This document shows, one piece after another, positions 33,989 through 41,899 of a stretch of 64,000 nt of DNA (positions within the stretch are counted from its first letter, which is position 1; the number at the start of each line of letters is the position of its first letter). The stretch is from positions 2,556,501 to 2,620,500 of the forward strand of contig NZ_CP030028.1 in NCBI RefSeq assembly GCF_003586445.1, given 5' to 3'. Made by a program: the position numbers and the translations under genes. The notes under the pieces were generated by a model. It saw nothing but the letters and a program-made list of their open reading frames with translations. It did not search any database and had not been told where the DNA came from. The DNA is from Bacillus sp. Y1 (GTDB lineage: Bacteria; Bacillota; Bacilli; Bacillales; Cytobacillaceae).

Positions 33989-34177
33989 GTGCTACAAAAT
34001 ATTGGAGTACCAGGGTTAATCTTGATTTTGGTCATAGCACTTGTCATCTTCGGTCCCTCAAAGCTACCGGAAATTGGACGTGCATTCGGTAGAACACTTA
34101 CTGAGTTTAAAAATTCAACAAGGGAATTAGTAGCTGGAGATTCCGAAGAACAAAAGGCAAAAGAACTTAATAATTAA
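33989..34177 (+). CDS. tatA: Twin-arginine translocase subunit TatA
   Basis: 62 residues: one N-terminal membrane helix ([25 protein letters not shown], with the FGPxKLP hinge typical of TatA) then an amphipathic helix ([12 protein letters not shown]) and an acidic tail. TatA oligomers form the protein-conducting element with TatC. It starts with GTG at 33989 after GAAAGGGGG. It sits directly after the exported RidA gene and before tatC; a hairpin at 34186-34213 separates it from tatC. Confidence 0.92.
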   Translation: MLQNIGVPGLILILVIALVIFGPSKLPEIGRAFGRTLTEFKNSTRELVAGDSEEQKAKELNN

Positions 34178-34185
34178 GGAGAGGG

Positions 34186-34213
34186 GAAGATGTAAACACT
34201 TGTTTGCATCTTC
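34186..34213 (+). other. Hairpin between tatA and tatC
   Basis: GAAGATG-T-AAA pairs with TTT-G-CATCTTC (one G-U) around CACTTG. There is no long T tract, so it is more likely an mRNA-stability or attenuation element than a full terminator. Confidence 0.5.
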
Positions 34214-34242
34214 TTACCTTGAAAAGGGATGTGAGAGAGTGA

Positions 34243-34971
34243 ATGGAAGAATATAAAATGCCTATGTTAGAACATGCAGAAGAATTTAGGAAAAGACTCA
34301 TCTACGTGTTAGTGTCCTTTGTGATCCTATTATTTTCAGGATTTATTTTTGTGGATCGTATCTATGATTGGATTGTTCACTCTGCTGAGCAACCACTTAC
34401 AGTTTTAGGGCCTAGTGATATTATGTGGATTTACTTTGTTTTAGCAGGATCGTTCGCACTTGTTTTTACAACACCCATTGCTGTGTATCAATGTTGGAGA
34501 TTTGTTTCTCCTGGATTACAAACATCCGAAAAAAAAGCATTATATTTCTTCTTACCCGTTTTAATCATCTTCTTTGTTACGGGACTGTGTTTTGGCTATT
34601 ACATCTTATTCCCAAGCGTTCTATCGTTTCTTACCAATTTAGCAAGTGATCATTTACATACGATGTACACGGCTGAAAAATACTTTAAGTTTCTATTAAA
34701 CTTGACGCTGCCTATCGGATTTTTGTTTGAAATGCCAATTCTCATTATGTTACTAACACGTCTAGGCATTATAAATCCTATGATATTGGCGAAAACAAGA
34801 AAAATAGCTTACTTTATTTTAATGATTCTATCAACATTGGTTACTCCACCAGATTTTATCTCAACGATAATCGTTTTTATTCCACTAGTGTCACTATATG
34901 AGCTAGGAATAAGTGTATCAAAATATATGTATCGTAAAAATGAAAGAGCCCTTTTTAAAGAGGCAAGTTAA
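34243..34971 (+). CDS. tatC: Twin-arginine translocase subunit TatC
   Basis: 242 residues with six membrane segments. HAEEFRKRLIYVLVSF near the start is the conserved E-L-R-x-R-L type cytosolic motif that recognises twin-Arg signals. ALYFFLPVLIIFFVTGLCFGYYILFP and FEMPILIMLLTRLGI are further family signatures. GTGAGAGAGTG precedes the ATG. Together with tatA and the Tat-signal oxidase upstream it forms a substrate/translocase cluster, as known for B. subtilis PhoD with TatAd-Cd. The terminator follows at 35028. Confidence 0.93.
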   Translation: MEEYKMPMLEHAEEFRKRLIYVLVSFVILLFSGFIFVDRIYDWIVHSAEQPLTVLGPSDIMWIYFVLAGSFALVFTTPIAVYQCWRFVSPGLQTSEKKALYFFLPVLIIFFVTGLCFGYYILFPSVLSFLTNLASDHLHTMYTAEKYFKFLLNLTLPIGFLFEMPILIMLLTRLGIINPMILAKTRKIAYFILMILSTLVTPPDFISTIIVFIPLVSLYELGISVSKYMYRKNERALFKEAS

Positions 34972-35027
34972 AAAAGATGCCTGGTATTAAATCTGCCCGA
35001 CCCGATTCCTGCGTTTTCGCTTTAAAT

Positions 35028-35070
35028 AAAAAAGCCTTTTCTTTTATATAGAAAGGGCTTTTTCTATTTT
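35028..35070 (+). terminator. Terminator after tatC
   Basis: AAAAAGCCTTTTC and GAAAGGGCTTTTT pair around TTTTATATA and are followed by T-rich sequence. Confidence 0.85.
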
Positions 35071-35174
35071 ATATCGAATGGTACATAATCATTATTTATA
35101 TTCACGCACTAAAACCATTCAAAGCATCAGGATCAATAAACTGAATACATAGACCAGCTATATTTTTAAAAATG

Positions 35175-35190
35175 ATGTAAGCGTTTTCCA
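35175..35190. promoter_or_regulatory. Catabolite-responsive element (cre)
   Basis: ATGTAAGCGTTTTCCA matches the CcpA consensus WTGNAARCGNWWWCAW at 15 of 16 positions. It lies 92 bp before the PRD regulator gene, and a TATACT -10-like box is at 35235-35240. Confidence 0.7.
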
Positions 35191-35266
35191 CAACAGAGGA
35201 AAACAGCCAACTTAATAACTTTTTAATAACTTTTTATACTGTAGATAGAAAGGAGAAAGGGAATAC

Positions 35267-37216
35267 ATGAACCTGTTAAATAAGCGAGAGATGGAAATTC
35301 TTAGATTACTTTCTTCTAAAAAAGAGTATCAAACAGGGGAGAGCATAGCAGTTTTGTTAGGTGTTTCTTCCCGGACGATAAGGAATGATGTGAAAAGTTT
35401 AAATAAAATCCTATTGAATCATGGAGCGAATATAACCTCGAAAAAAGGACTAGGTTATGAGCTTGAGCTACAAGATCATGAAGCGTTTAGTCGGTTAAAC
35501 GTACAAGTGAATGGACCGAATGAGCATCATTCCAATCGGAACATGAAAGCCCTTGAAGAAAGAAATCTAGAGGATGTGATTATTGGGAAGCTTCTGATTA
35601 ACACACTATCTGATACGAGTATGTTTCAGGAAGAATTTGCAAATGAACTTTATATCAGTCTCTCTACTCTAAAGAGCTATTTTCCAGGGGTAAAGGAAAA
35701 AGTCAGTAGGTTTGATTTAAAGGTGGTTACCGATCGATTCAATGGGATTAGACTACACGGGGAAGAAAATAAAATTCGCTTTTGTATATCAGAGTTTTTG
35801 TTTAACCAGCATAGCATGAGTGTTTATAACGATTTATTTCCAAAGCAGGAACTCGAACAGTTAAAGGAAATTACCTTAAAGGTGCTTTACAAGCATAAAT
35901 TAAAGCTCACAGATATGTCATTAGAACGGTTCATTATTCATATGGGCATTACAATCAAGAGACATAAGAATGAATGTTATTTAACCTTTCCACCAAAATT
36001 AAAGAAATGTATTCAAAGCTCAAAAGAATTTATCATTGCTGAAGAAATTATAAAAGAGATTTTTTACGGATTATCGATTGATATCCAGCCAGAAATCTAC
36101 TATATTACCCAGCATCTCATAGCAAGTAGTCGCCTTAGTCATAAAGATATGAATGATGATGACTATAAAAGATTAGAAAAAATGATACGAACGATATTGG
36201 TTGCTGTTAAGAGGAAAACCTCCATTGATTTAAGTGTGGAGCAAGACCTGATGGCGGGTCTAATCACTCATTTATATGTGGCATTAAAGAGAATTGAATA
36301 CGATATGAGTATTCGAAATGAATTATTACCTACTATTAAAAATAATTACCCACTTGCGTTCGAATTAGCTGTCATTGCAAGTAATGAGATAAAAGAGTTA
36401 ACAAATCTCACTATTAATGAAAATGAAATCGGTTATCTTGCTATCCATTTCGGAGTGGCACTCGAAAAGATGGGGTTAAACAAACGAACGATGAAAAGAA
36501 TACTGATTGTCTGTGGATCCGGGCTGGCAACTGCCTCATTGATTCGAGAAAGAATCACCAATGTCTATGGAGAACAAATTAGTATTATTGAGTGTATTAG
36601 TTTAAGAGAGTTTAACGAAAGTAGGCTAGATAAGGTAGATTTGGTTGTTTCTACTGTACCAATTACACATATATTTTCTACAAAAATCATCGTAGTGAGT
36701 CCAGTTTTAACAAATAAAGATCTTTCCGTTATTTATCAAAAAATAAAAGAAGATGAAGACAATCCGGTTTTTATCAGTTACCAGGATGTGTTTAAGAAGG
36801 ACCTTTTTAAAAGAGACATCGATTTGGATTCAAAAGAAGCCGTACTTCATTATATGACGCAATTAATGAAGAAAAAAGGCTATATTGATGGCCGGACCTT
36901 AGAATCTATATTTGAAAGAGAAAGGATGGCATCCACTGAACTCGGACATTTAGTTGCGATTCCTCATCCATTAGAAAACCATATGAGTGAAGTTTCGATT
37001 GCTGTTTGTATATTAAAAAAACCTATCGTCTGGGATAAGGAAAAGGTTCAGGTAGTAATCTTGCTCAGTGTCCCAAAAGAAAAACAAAAATGGTGGGAAA
37101 CGATTTTTAAAAAGCTCATTCTTTTTCTAATCGAGGATTTTGGAGTGACCAAAATGATCTCTGAATATAGCTATGAAGAATTTATTCGAAACTTAGTAAA
37201 GTACAAGGAGAAGTAA
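35267..37216 (+). CDS. PRD-containing transcriptional activator of a PTS operon (BglG/MtlR-type)
   Basis: 649 residues. Domain order: DeoR/HTH-11 type helix-turn-helix (about 1-60, LLGVSSRTIRNDVKSL), second HTH (about 100-160), PRD1 (about 175-285, with IIHMGITIKRH and ITQHLIASSRLS), PRD2 (about 290-400, THLYVALKRIEYDM and YLAIHFGVALEKM), an EIIB-like domain (RILIVCGSGLATASLIRERI) and a C-terminal EIIA-like domain (LGHLVAIPHPLENH, phospho-His). Its activity is expected to be set by PTS-dependent phosphorylation of these His and Cys. It is the first gene of the operon; the EIIA gene starts 2 bases later. Confidence 0.92.
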   Translation: MNLLNKREMEILRLLSSKKEYQTGESIAVLLGVSSRTIRNDVKSLNKILLNHGANITSKKGLGYELELQDHEAFSRLNVQVNGPNEHHSNRNMKALEERNLEDVIIGKLLINTLSDTSMFQEEFANELYISLSTLKSYFPGVKEKVSRFDLKVVTDRFNGIRLHGEENKIRFCISEFLFNQHSMSVYNDLFPKQELEQLKEITLKVLYKHKLKLTDMSLERFIIHMGITIKRHKNECYLTFPPKLKKCIQSSKEFIIAEEIIKEIFYGLSIDIQPEIYYITQHLIASSRLSHKDMNDDDYKRLEKMIRTILVAVKRKTSIDLSVEQDLMAGLITHLYVALKRIEYDMSIRNELLPTIKNNYPLAFELAVIASNEIKELTNLTINENEIGYLAIHFGVALEKMGLNKRTMKRILIVCGSGLATASLIRERITNVYGEQISIIECISLREFNESRLDKVDLVVSTVPITHIFSTKIIVVSPVLTNKDLSVIYQKIKEDEDNPVFISYQDVFKKDLFKRDIDLDSKEAVLHYMTQLMKKKGYIDGRTLESIFERERMASTELGHLVAIPHPLENHMSEVSIAVCILKKPIVWDKEKVQVVILLSVPKEKQKWWETIFKKLILFLIEDFGVTKMISEYSYEEFIRNLVKYKEK

Positions 37217-37217
37217 G

Positions 37218-37661
37218 ATGGATAATCATTATTTTACAAAGGACAATGTACAATTCCAAGTAGAAGCCGTGGATTGGCAGGATGCGATTAGAGTGGGAGT
37301 TTCCATACTGGAGTATAACGGGTACGTCAATCAACTTTATGCCGATGAAGTGATAAAAAATGTTCTCGAGTATGGTCCTTACATTGTGATTGCACCTGGG
37401 ATAGCGATTCCACATACAAGACCAGAGAATGGAGCTCTATCAGTAGGAATGAGCTTGATCACGCTAAAGGACCCAATCCTATTTCAACAGGAGGAGCCTC
37501 CCGTTAAGGTTATGATCTCCTTTTCTGCAACGGATAGTAACGAACATTTAGAAATAATCAAAACGATTGTGAAAATTGCCGAAAAGGGCCTGGTTGACGA
37601 TATTTGGAGGATTCATAACGTTGATCAATTAAATGAACTAATTGGAGAGGGTTCACAATGA
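37218..37661 (+). CDS. PTS EIIA component (fructose/mannitol/ascorbate class)
   Basis: 147 residues of the PTS_EIIA_2 type. The phosphorylated His lies in IVIAPGIAIPHTRPENGAL. It receives phosphate from HPr and passes it to the EIIB encoded at 38668-38958. AAGGAGAAG, located in the end of the regulator gene, precedes the ATG. Its stop overlaps the start of the kinase gene (ATGA). Unlike the fused EIIA domain in the regulator, this one is the free transport component. Confidence 0.9.
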   Translation: MDNHYFTKDNVQFQVEAVDWQDAIRVGVSILEYNGYVNQLYADEVIKNVLEYGPYIVIAPGIAIPHTRPENGALSVGMSLITLKDPILFQQEEPPVKVMISFSATDSNEHLEIIKTIVKIAEKGLVDDIWRIHNVDQLNELIGEGSQ

Positions 37662-38653
37662 AAAAAGTTGCGATCATCACAAGTGGGGGAGATGGAGCAG
37701 GAATCAATGCAGCCCTCGAAATGCTGTCAAGATTCAAAGAACTTGACCTATACGGTTTTTCTGGCGGCTACGATGGTGTCTTAACCCATTCGCCCATTCA
37801 CCTAACAGCCAGTTACTGTGAAAATACCTCGCTTGACGGAAGACATATAATCAAGACCGCAAGAAGCAAGCTCCCATACACAAAAGAAGGAAGAGAAAAG
37901 TTGCACAAAAAGCTAAAAGAAGATGGTTACGAATACTTGATCGTTTGTGGGGGAAATGGCTCACAAAAGGCTGCGCATCTTCTGAATTTAGAAGGAACAA
38001 AAACGATTTTTATACCAATGACGGTTGATAATGATGTGAACGGAACCGATTATACGATTGGTTATGATACCGCATTAAATTATATCAACGAGGTGCTATA
38101 CGGTTTGCATGATACCGCCTCGAATATGCCCGGCCGAATTTTCATGGTAGAAGTGCTTGGAGGAAATGCTGGTAGCCTTGCCTTAGAAAGTTCCATTGCA
38201 GGGGCATGTGACCTAGCGATTATTCCGGAGTTTTGTACTGATCCAACGGCAATCGTCTCGCGTGTAAAAGAAAAACTGCAGGAGAAAAGATCCCTGCTGA
38301 TCGTATGCTCGGAAGCAGCCTATGAAGAAAAAAACTTTCATCAAGGTAATCAAGGAATATCCTTTCAAATTTCCGAGGCGATTGAGGCCGAAACAAATAT
38401 CCGAGTGAGAAAATCGATCATGGGCTTTTATATCAGAGCCGGAAAACCATCAAGTAAGGATGCACTGATCGCTAGCACCATGGGATATGAAGCTAGCAAA
38501 TGCATGATCGAAGGGAAATCCGGTGTCATGATGGGAGTAAAGAATGGGATTGTCCAACCAATAGAGTTAAGTGTTGCGATGGAATCACCAAAGAGACTTG
38601 ACGCTAGATTAGTAGAAATAGCAAAAAAAAATAAAATAATTATTGAATCCTAG
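37658..38653 (+). CDS. Divergent 6-phosphofructokinase-family sugar-phosphate kinase
   Basis: 331 residues aligning along the whole length of ATP-dependent PfkA. TSGGDGAGINAA replaces GGDSPGMNA; TVDNDVNGTDYTIGYDTALN keeps the catalytic Asp of TIDND; the Mg-binding GGDGS reads GGNGS. RIFMVEVLGGNAG keeps the Arg at PfkA position 162 but changes MGRHAG. The 6-phosphate site reads RKSIMGFYIRAGKPS, where PfkA has GHVQRGGSP, so the His is Phe. It is probably a kinase for another ketose phosphate, making a ketose bisphosphate for the aldolase encoded downstream. It overlaps the EIIA gene by 4 bases. Confidence 0.85.
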   Translation: MKKVAIITSGGDGAGINAALEMLSRFKELDLYGFSGGYDGVLTHSPIHLTASYCENTSLDGRHIIKTARSKLPYTKEGREKLHKKLKEDGYEYLIVCGGNGSQKAAHLLNLEGTKTIFIPMTVDNDVNGTDYTIGYDTALNYINEVLYGLHDTASNMPGRIFMVEVLGGNAGSLALESSIAGACDLAIIPEFCTDPTAIVSRVKEKLQEKRSLLIVCSEAAYEEKNFHQGNQGISFQISEAIEAETNIRVRKSIMGFYIRAGKPSSKDALIASTMGYEASKCMIEGKSGVMMGVKNGIVQPIELSVAMESPKRLDARLVEIAKKNKIIIES

Positions 38654-38667
38654 GAGGATGGAGACCG

Positions 38668-38958
38668 ATGTTAAAAATACTTGTATGTTGTGGTGCTGGT
38701 TTAGGAAGTAGCTTTGCGTGTCAAATGAGTGTGGAATCCGTATTAAAGGACTTAGGTGTAAAAGCACATTTGGATCATTCTGATATTTCATCGGCAGCAG
38801 GCCACCAGGTGGATGTGATCATTTCCGGAAAAAACTTTGAATCTCAATTTAGCCGATATAATTTACCCGTAGATTTCATTTTCCTCAATCGGTTAGTAGA
38901 TAAAAATGAAATAAAGGAAAAACTGGTCCCAATTTTACAAATTAAAGGAGAGTTATAA
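38668..38958 (+). CDS. PTS EIIB component (ascorbate/UlaB class)
   Basis: 96 residues with the P-loop Cys motif LVCCGAGLGSSFACQ at the start, the phosphorylated residue of Ula-type EIIB. The rest (VDVIISGKNFESQF, FIFLNRLVDKNEIKEKL) follows the PTS_IIB fold. GGAGGATGGAGACCG precedes the ATG. It lies between the kinase and the membrane component EIIC and must carry phosphate from EIIA to the incoming sugar. Confidence 0.9.
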   Translation: MLKILVCCGAGLGSSFACQMSVESVLKDLGVKAHLDHSDISSAAGHQVDVIISGKNFESQFSRYNLPVDFIFLNRLVDKNEIKEKLVPILQIKGEL

Positions 38959-38973
38959 AAAGGGGGAGTTTTT

Positions 38974-40257
38974 ATGGGCATCGTTGATTTTATTATTGAA
39001 AGTATACTAACTCAAGCTTCGATCACAATTGCTCTAATTGCATTTCTAGGATTACTGCTACAAAAAAGACCGTTTGGAGAGGTCATGTCAGGTAGTTTTA
39101 AGACCTTACTTGGATTTTTAGTTCTTTCCGCCGGTTCTTCCATTATCGTTACCTCATTAATCTACTTTGGTGAAATCTTCTCTGAAGGCTTCGGTATGCA
39201 GGGTATCGTACCTTCGATTGAAGCTATCAATGGTCAGGCCATGAATGAATTAGGTCTTGGCAACCAAATTGCGTTAACCTTCTTAGCTATTTTCGTTTTC
39301 AATATTATTCTTGCTCGCTTTACAAAATGGAAGTACATCTTTTTAACTGGTCAGGCTGTACTTTGGATGGCAACGATGACCACTGTGTTTGGTAGTTTCG
39401 CAGGATTATCGGGCCTTTCCTTAATCCTCGTTGGAGGACTTGTTGGTGGAATCTTTGCTGTGGCGATGCCAGCAATCGCTCAACCGATCGTTAGAAAAAT
39501 AACAGGTTCCGATGATATCGCGTTAGGTCATTTTTGTACAATTGGATACGTATTCGCTGCTGGCGTATCAAAGCTAGTAGGAAAAGGTTCCAAGTCTACT
39601 GAGGATATTAAGTTTCCGAAAGGACTTAGCTTTTTACAAGATACGTATTTATCCGTAGCAGTTGTTATGATTCCTTTATATGTAATTACAGCAATCTTTG
39701 CTGGTCCTGAGTTCGGAGCAACTTATTCAGGCGATGTGAATTATCTTGTATACGCTTTCTTGCAATCCGTTCAATTTGTTGTCGGTGTGTATGTGTTACT
39801 ATCAGGGGTTCGACTACTTTTAGCTGAAATTGTTCCAGCCTTTAGAGGAATTGCGTTAAAAATTGTTCCTGATGCCAAACCAGCTCTAGACTGTCCAGTC
39901 CTCTTCCCTTACGCTCCAAATGCAGTAACAGCAGGATTTGTTACCACAACGATCGGGTCTGTAATCGCCATGTTTGTTCTCCCTTGGTTTGGATTAGCGA
40001 TGATTTTACCAGGGATGCTAACAAACTTCTTCGCTGGAGGAACAGCAGGGGTATTTATGAACGCTGTTGGTGGTAGACGAGGGGTGTTAATCGGCGGTAT
40101 TGCTCATGGTTTCTTTATCACTCTTTTACCTGCATTGCTCGTTCCAATTTTCAACGATCTTGGTTTTGTTAATGCAACCGCAACCGATGTGGATACTGTA
40201 ACTGCTGCTCTTGTGTTTGATTGGCTGATCAGTCCAATTATTAATCTATTTAACTAG
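38974..40257 (+). CDS. PTS EIIC component (ascorbate/UlaA class)
   Basis: 427 residues, about ten to eleven membrane segments. The UlaA-type features include LLLQKRPFGEVMSGSFKTLLGFLVLSAGSSI near the start and the long conserved MLTNFFAGGTAGVFMNAVGGRRGVLIGGIAHGF near the end. The L-Asc family transports ascorbate, but also other sugars; the neighbours here point away from ascorbate because no lactonase (UlaG) or UlaD/E/F-type gene is present. AAAAGGGGGAG precedes the ATG. Substrate unknown. Confidence 0.9.
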   Translation: MGIVDFIIESILTQASITIALIAFLGLLLQKRPFGEVMSGSFKTLLGFLVLSAGSSIIVTSLIYFGEIFSEGFGMQGIVPSIEAINGQAMNELGLGNQIALTFLAIFVFNIILARFTKWKYIFLTGQAVLWMATMTTVFGSFAGLSGLSLILVGGLVGGIFAVAMPAIAQPIVRKITGSDDIALGHFCTIGYVFAAGVSKLVGKGSKSTEDIKFPKGLSFLQDTYLSVAVVMIPLYVITAIFAGPEFGATYSGDVNYLVYAFLQSVQFVVGVYVLLSGVRLLLAEIVPAFRGIALKIVPDAKPALDCPVLFPYAPNAVTAGFVTTTIGSVIAMFVLPWFGLAMILPGMLTNFFAGGTAGVFMNAVGGRRGVLIGGIAHGFFITLLPALLVPIFNDLGFVNATATDVDTVTAALVFDWLISPIINLFN

Positions 40258-40271
40258 TGAGGTAATCATAT

Positions 40272-40655
40272 ATGGCATTATTTAAAAGGAAAAAAGCACC
40301 TAAAGTTGAAGTTGAAACGATTATTGAACTCGATATAGAAAAGTTGCTTCAGGATATAGAATCCGCATCAGAAGAACTAAAGAAAGCTGAAGGAGAGAAA
40401 CGTATAGAAGTTCTAAATAAATTAGGGACATTATCCTTCGAAGCCCACTTGATCGACCAATCGATTGAATTTTACGAAACAAGTATTTCAGAAAACAGGT
40501 CGCTTGGAAAAGCCTATACCGACTTGATTAAGCTTTATAATATCAAACGAAAAGAAGCAGTCGATGAAAAAGACAATGCAAAAATTCAATTTTATTTAGG
40601 AAAAACTGACCAATTAATGCAACTCACGAAAGATACTATAAGAGGAAGATTTTAA
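40272..40655 (+). CDS. Small helical (TPR-like) protein in PTS operon
   Basis: 127 residues, soluble and almost wholly helical. The middle (LNKLGTLSFEAHLIDQSIEFYETSI, then LGKAYTDLIKLYNIKRKEA) reads like two tetratricopeptide-type helix pairs. The N-terminal MALFKRKKAPK is basic. I do not recognise the family. It starts 14 bases after the EIIC gene and 13 bases before the aldolase gene, so it belongs to the operon. A scaffolding or regulatory role is only a guess. Confidence 0.6.
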   Translation: MALFKRKKAPKVEVETIIELDIEKLLQDIESASEELKKAEGEKRIEVLNKLGTLSFEAHLIDQSIEFYETSISENRSLGKAYTDLIKLYNIKRKEAVDEKDNAKIQFYLGKTDQLMQLTKDTIRGRF

Positions 40656-40668
40656 AGGAGAGAAACTA

Positions 40669-41508
40669 ATGCTTAAAAACTTAAAGCAATTGTTTGAAGA
40701 AAATGATGGTAAACGTGCGATTGGAGCCTTTAATGTACATTGTCTTGAGATGTTACCCGCTATGTTAGAAGGAGCAAAGGAGATCAATTCACCAATTATT
40801 ATTCAAACTTCCCTAGGTACTGCTGAATATATTGGGTTTGACCTACTAGTCTCCAGTTTAAGGACGTTATCTGAAAAGCTAGACGTTGATGTTTGTCTTC
40901 ATATGGATCATTGTAAGGATATAGATGCGATTAAACGTGCGATTGACATGGGCTACACATCGGTCATGTATGATGGTTCAAGCTTACCATTAGAAGAAAA
41001 TATCAGAAATACTCAAATTGTCGTTGACTATGCATCTAGTAAAAACGTTTCCGTTGAAGGGGAAGTTGGAACGATTGGTGGAGCAGAAGAGGGAATCGTT
41101 GTCTCAAGTCATGATGCGATGTACACGGATCCACAAGATGCTTACAAATTCGTAACTGAAACGGGAGTAGATGCGCTAGCCGTAGCCATTGGTACAACTC
41201 ACGGACAATATAAATCAAAAGCAAAAATTAACTTTGATTTGTTAAAAGAGCTATCCACCAATTTGAAAAACGTTGGAATGGTTCTACATGGAGGAACAGG
41301 TGTATCTGATGAAGATATGAGGAAATGCGTGTCTCAGGGAATGAAAAAAGTGAATGTGGGAACTGAACTGAATAAATCGTATATTGAAGAAGTAAACAAA
41401 ACCTTCCCATCCGCCACACCATTAACCTCGCTGCGCACCTTGCTAAAGCCAGCCAATCAGAAGATTAAAGAAATTGTAGTGAAAAAATCGACATTGTTTC
41501 AAATATAA
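40669..41508 (+). CDS. Class II ketose-bisphosphate aldolase
   Basis: 279 residues, TIM-barrel Zn-dependent aldolase of the FbaA/GatY/KbaY family. Visible features: IGAFNVHCLEM at the start, VCLHMDHCKDIDAI with a Zn His, VMYDGSSLPLEENI, EGEVGTIGGAEEG, the second Zn His in AIGTTHGQYK and the third in VLHGGTGVSDEDM with the phosphate-binding glycine loop. It should cleave a ketose 1,6-bisphosphate to dihydroxyacetone phosphate and an aldehyde phosphate. GGAGAGAAAC precedes the ATG. It is the last gene of the PTS operon; terminator at 41516. Confidence 0.92.
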   Translation: MLKNLKQLFEENDGKRAIGAFNVHCLEMLPAMLEGAKEINSPIIIQTSLGTAEYIGFDLLVSSLRTLSEKLDVDVCLHMDHCKDIDAIKRAIDMGYTSVMYDGSSLPLEENIRNTQIVVDYASSKNVSVEGEVGTIGGAEEGIVVSSHDAMYTDPQDAYKFVTETGVDALAVAIGTTHGQYKSKAKINFDLLKELSTNLKNVGMVLHGGTGVSDEDMRKCVSQGMKKVNVGTELNKSYIEEVNKTFPSATPLTSLRTLLKPANQKIKEIVVKKSTLFQI

Positions 41509-41515
41509 TAGTTGG

Positions 41516-41548
41516 GATCAGTCCTAGATAATAGGGCTGATCTTTTTC
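41516..41548 (+). terminator. Terminator of the PTS operon
   Basis: GATCAGTCCT and AGGGCTGATC (one G-U) form the stem, followed by TTTTTCTCTT. Confidence 0.9.
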
Positions 41549-41560
41549 TCTTGTTAGGAA

Positions 41561-41720
41561 CGCAAGTAATGGAGCAAAATAGCAAATAAATCATAATAAT
41601 CGCTAGAAAAACTTGAAAATCGCAAAAATATTATTAGAATAGCAAATATATTTCTTGAATAGCAAATAAATCTCCAAAACCGCAAGTATTTCAATTAATC
41701 GCAAATATTTTATCAAAAAC
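41561..41720. repeat. Tandem array with 20-bp period, eight degenerate units
   Basis: Eight consecutive units of 20 bp (19 and 21 in the last two) start with (C/A)GCAAATAAAT-like sequence and end in AAAAT/GAAT. They are A/T-rich and degenerate, with no internal inverted repeat. Non-coding; lies between the PTS operon terminator and the DGC gene. Confidence 0.75.
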
Positions 41721-41899
41721 TCTCAATTATCGAATAGCTTTTGATAGATAAATTCATATTTTTCATCAAAATTTATCCGAATCCCTATTAAATTAACACG
41801 ATAAACGTAACATTTTTCACAGAATACAACAAACATTTCCTTTACAGTAAATAAAAATCAGAACAGTTTGAAAAAAGGAAATATAAAGGAGGAATTCTG

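Noticed and set aside
35267..41508. L-ascorbate utilisation operon
   Set aside because: EIIB and EIIC are of the Ula class, but the lactonase and the UlaD/E/F-type enzymes are missing and a sugar-phosphate kinase and bisphosphate aldolase are present instead.
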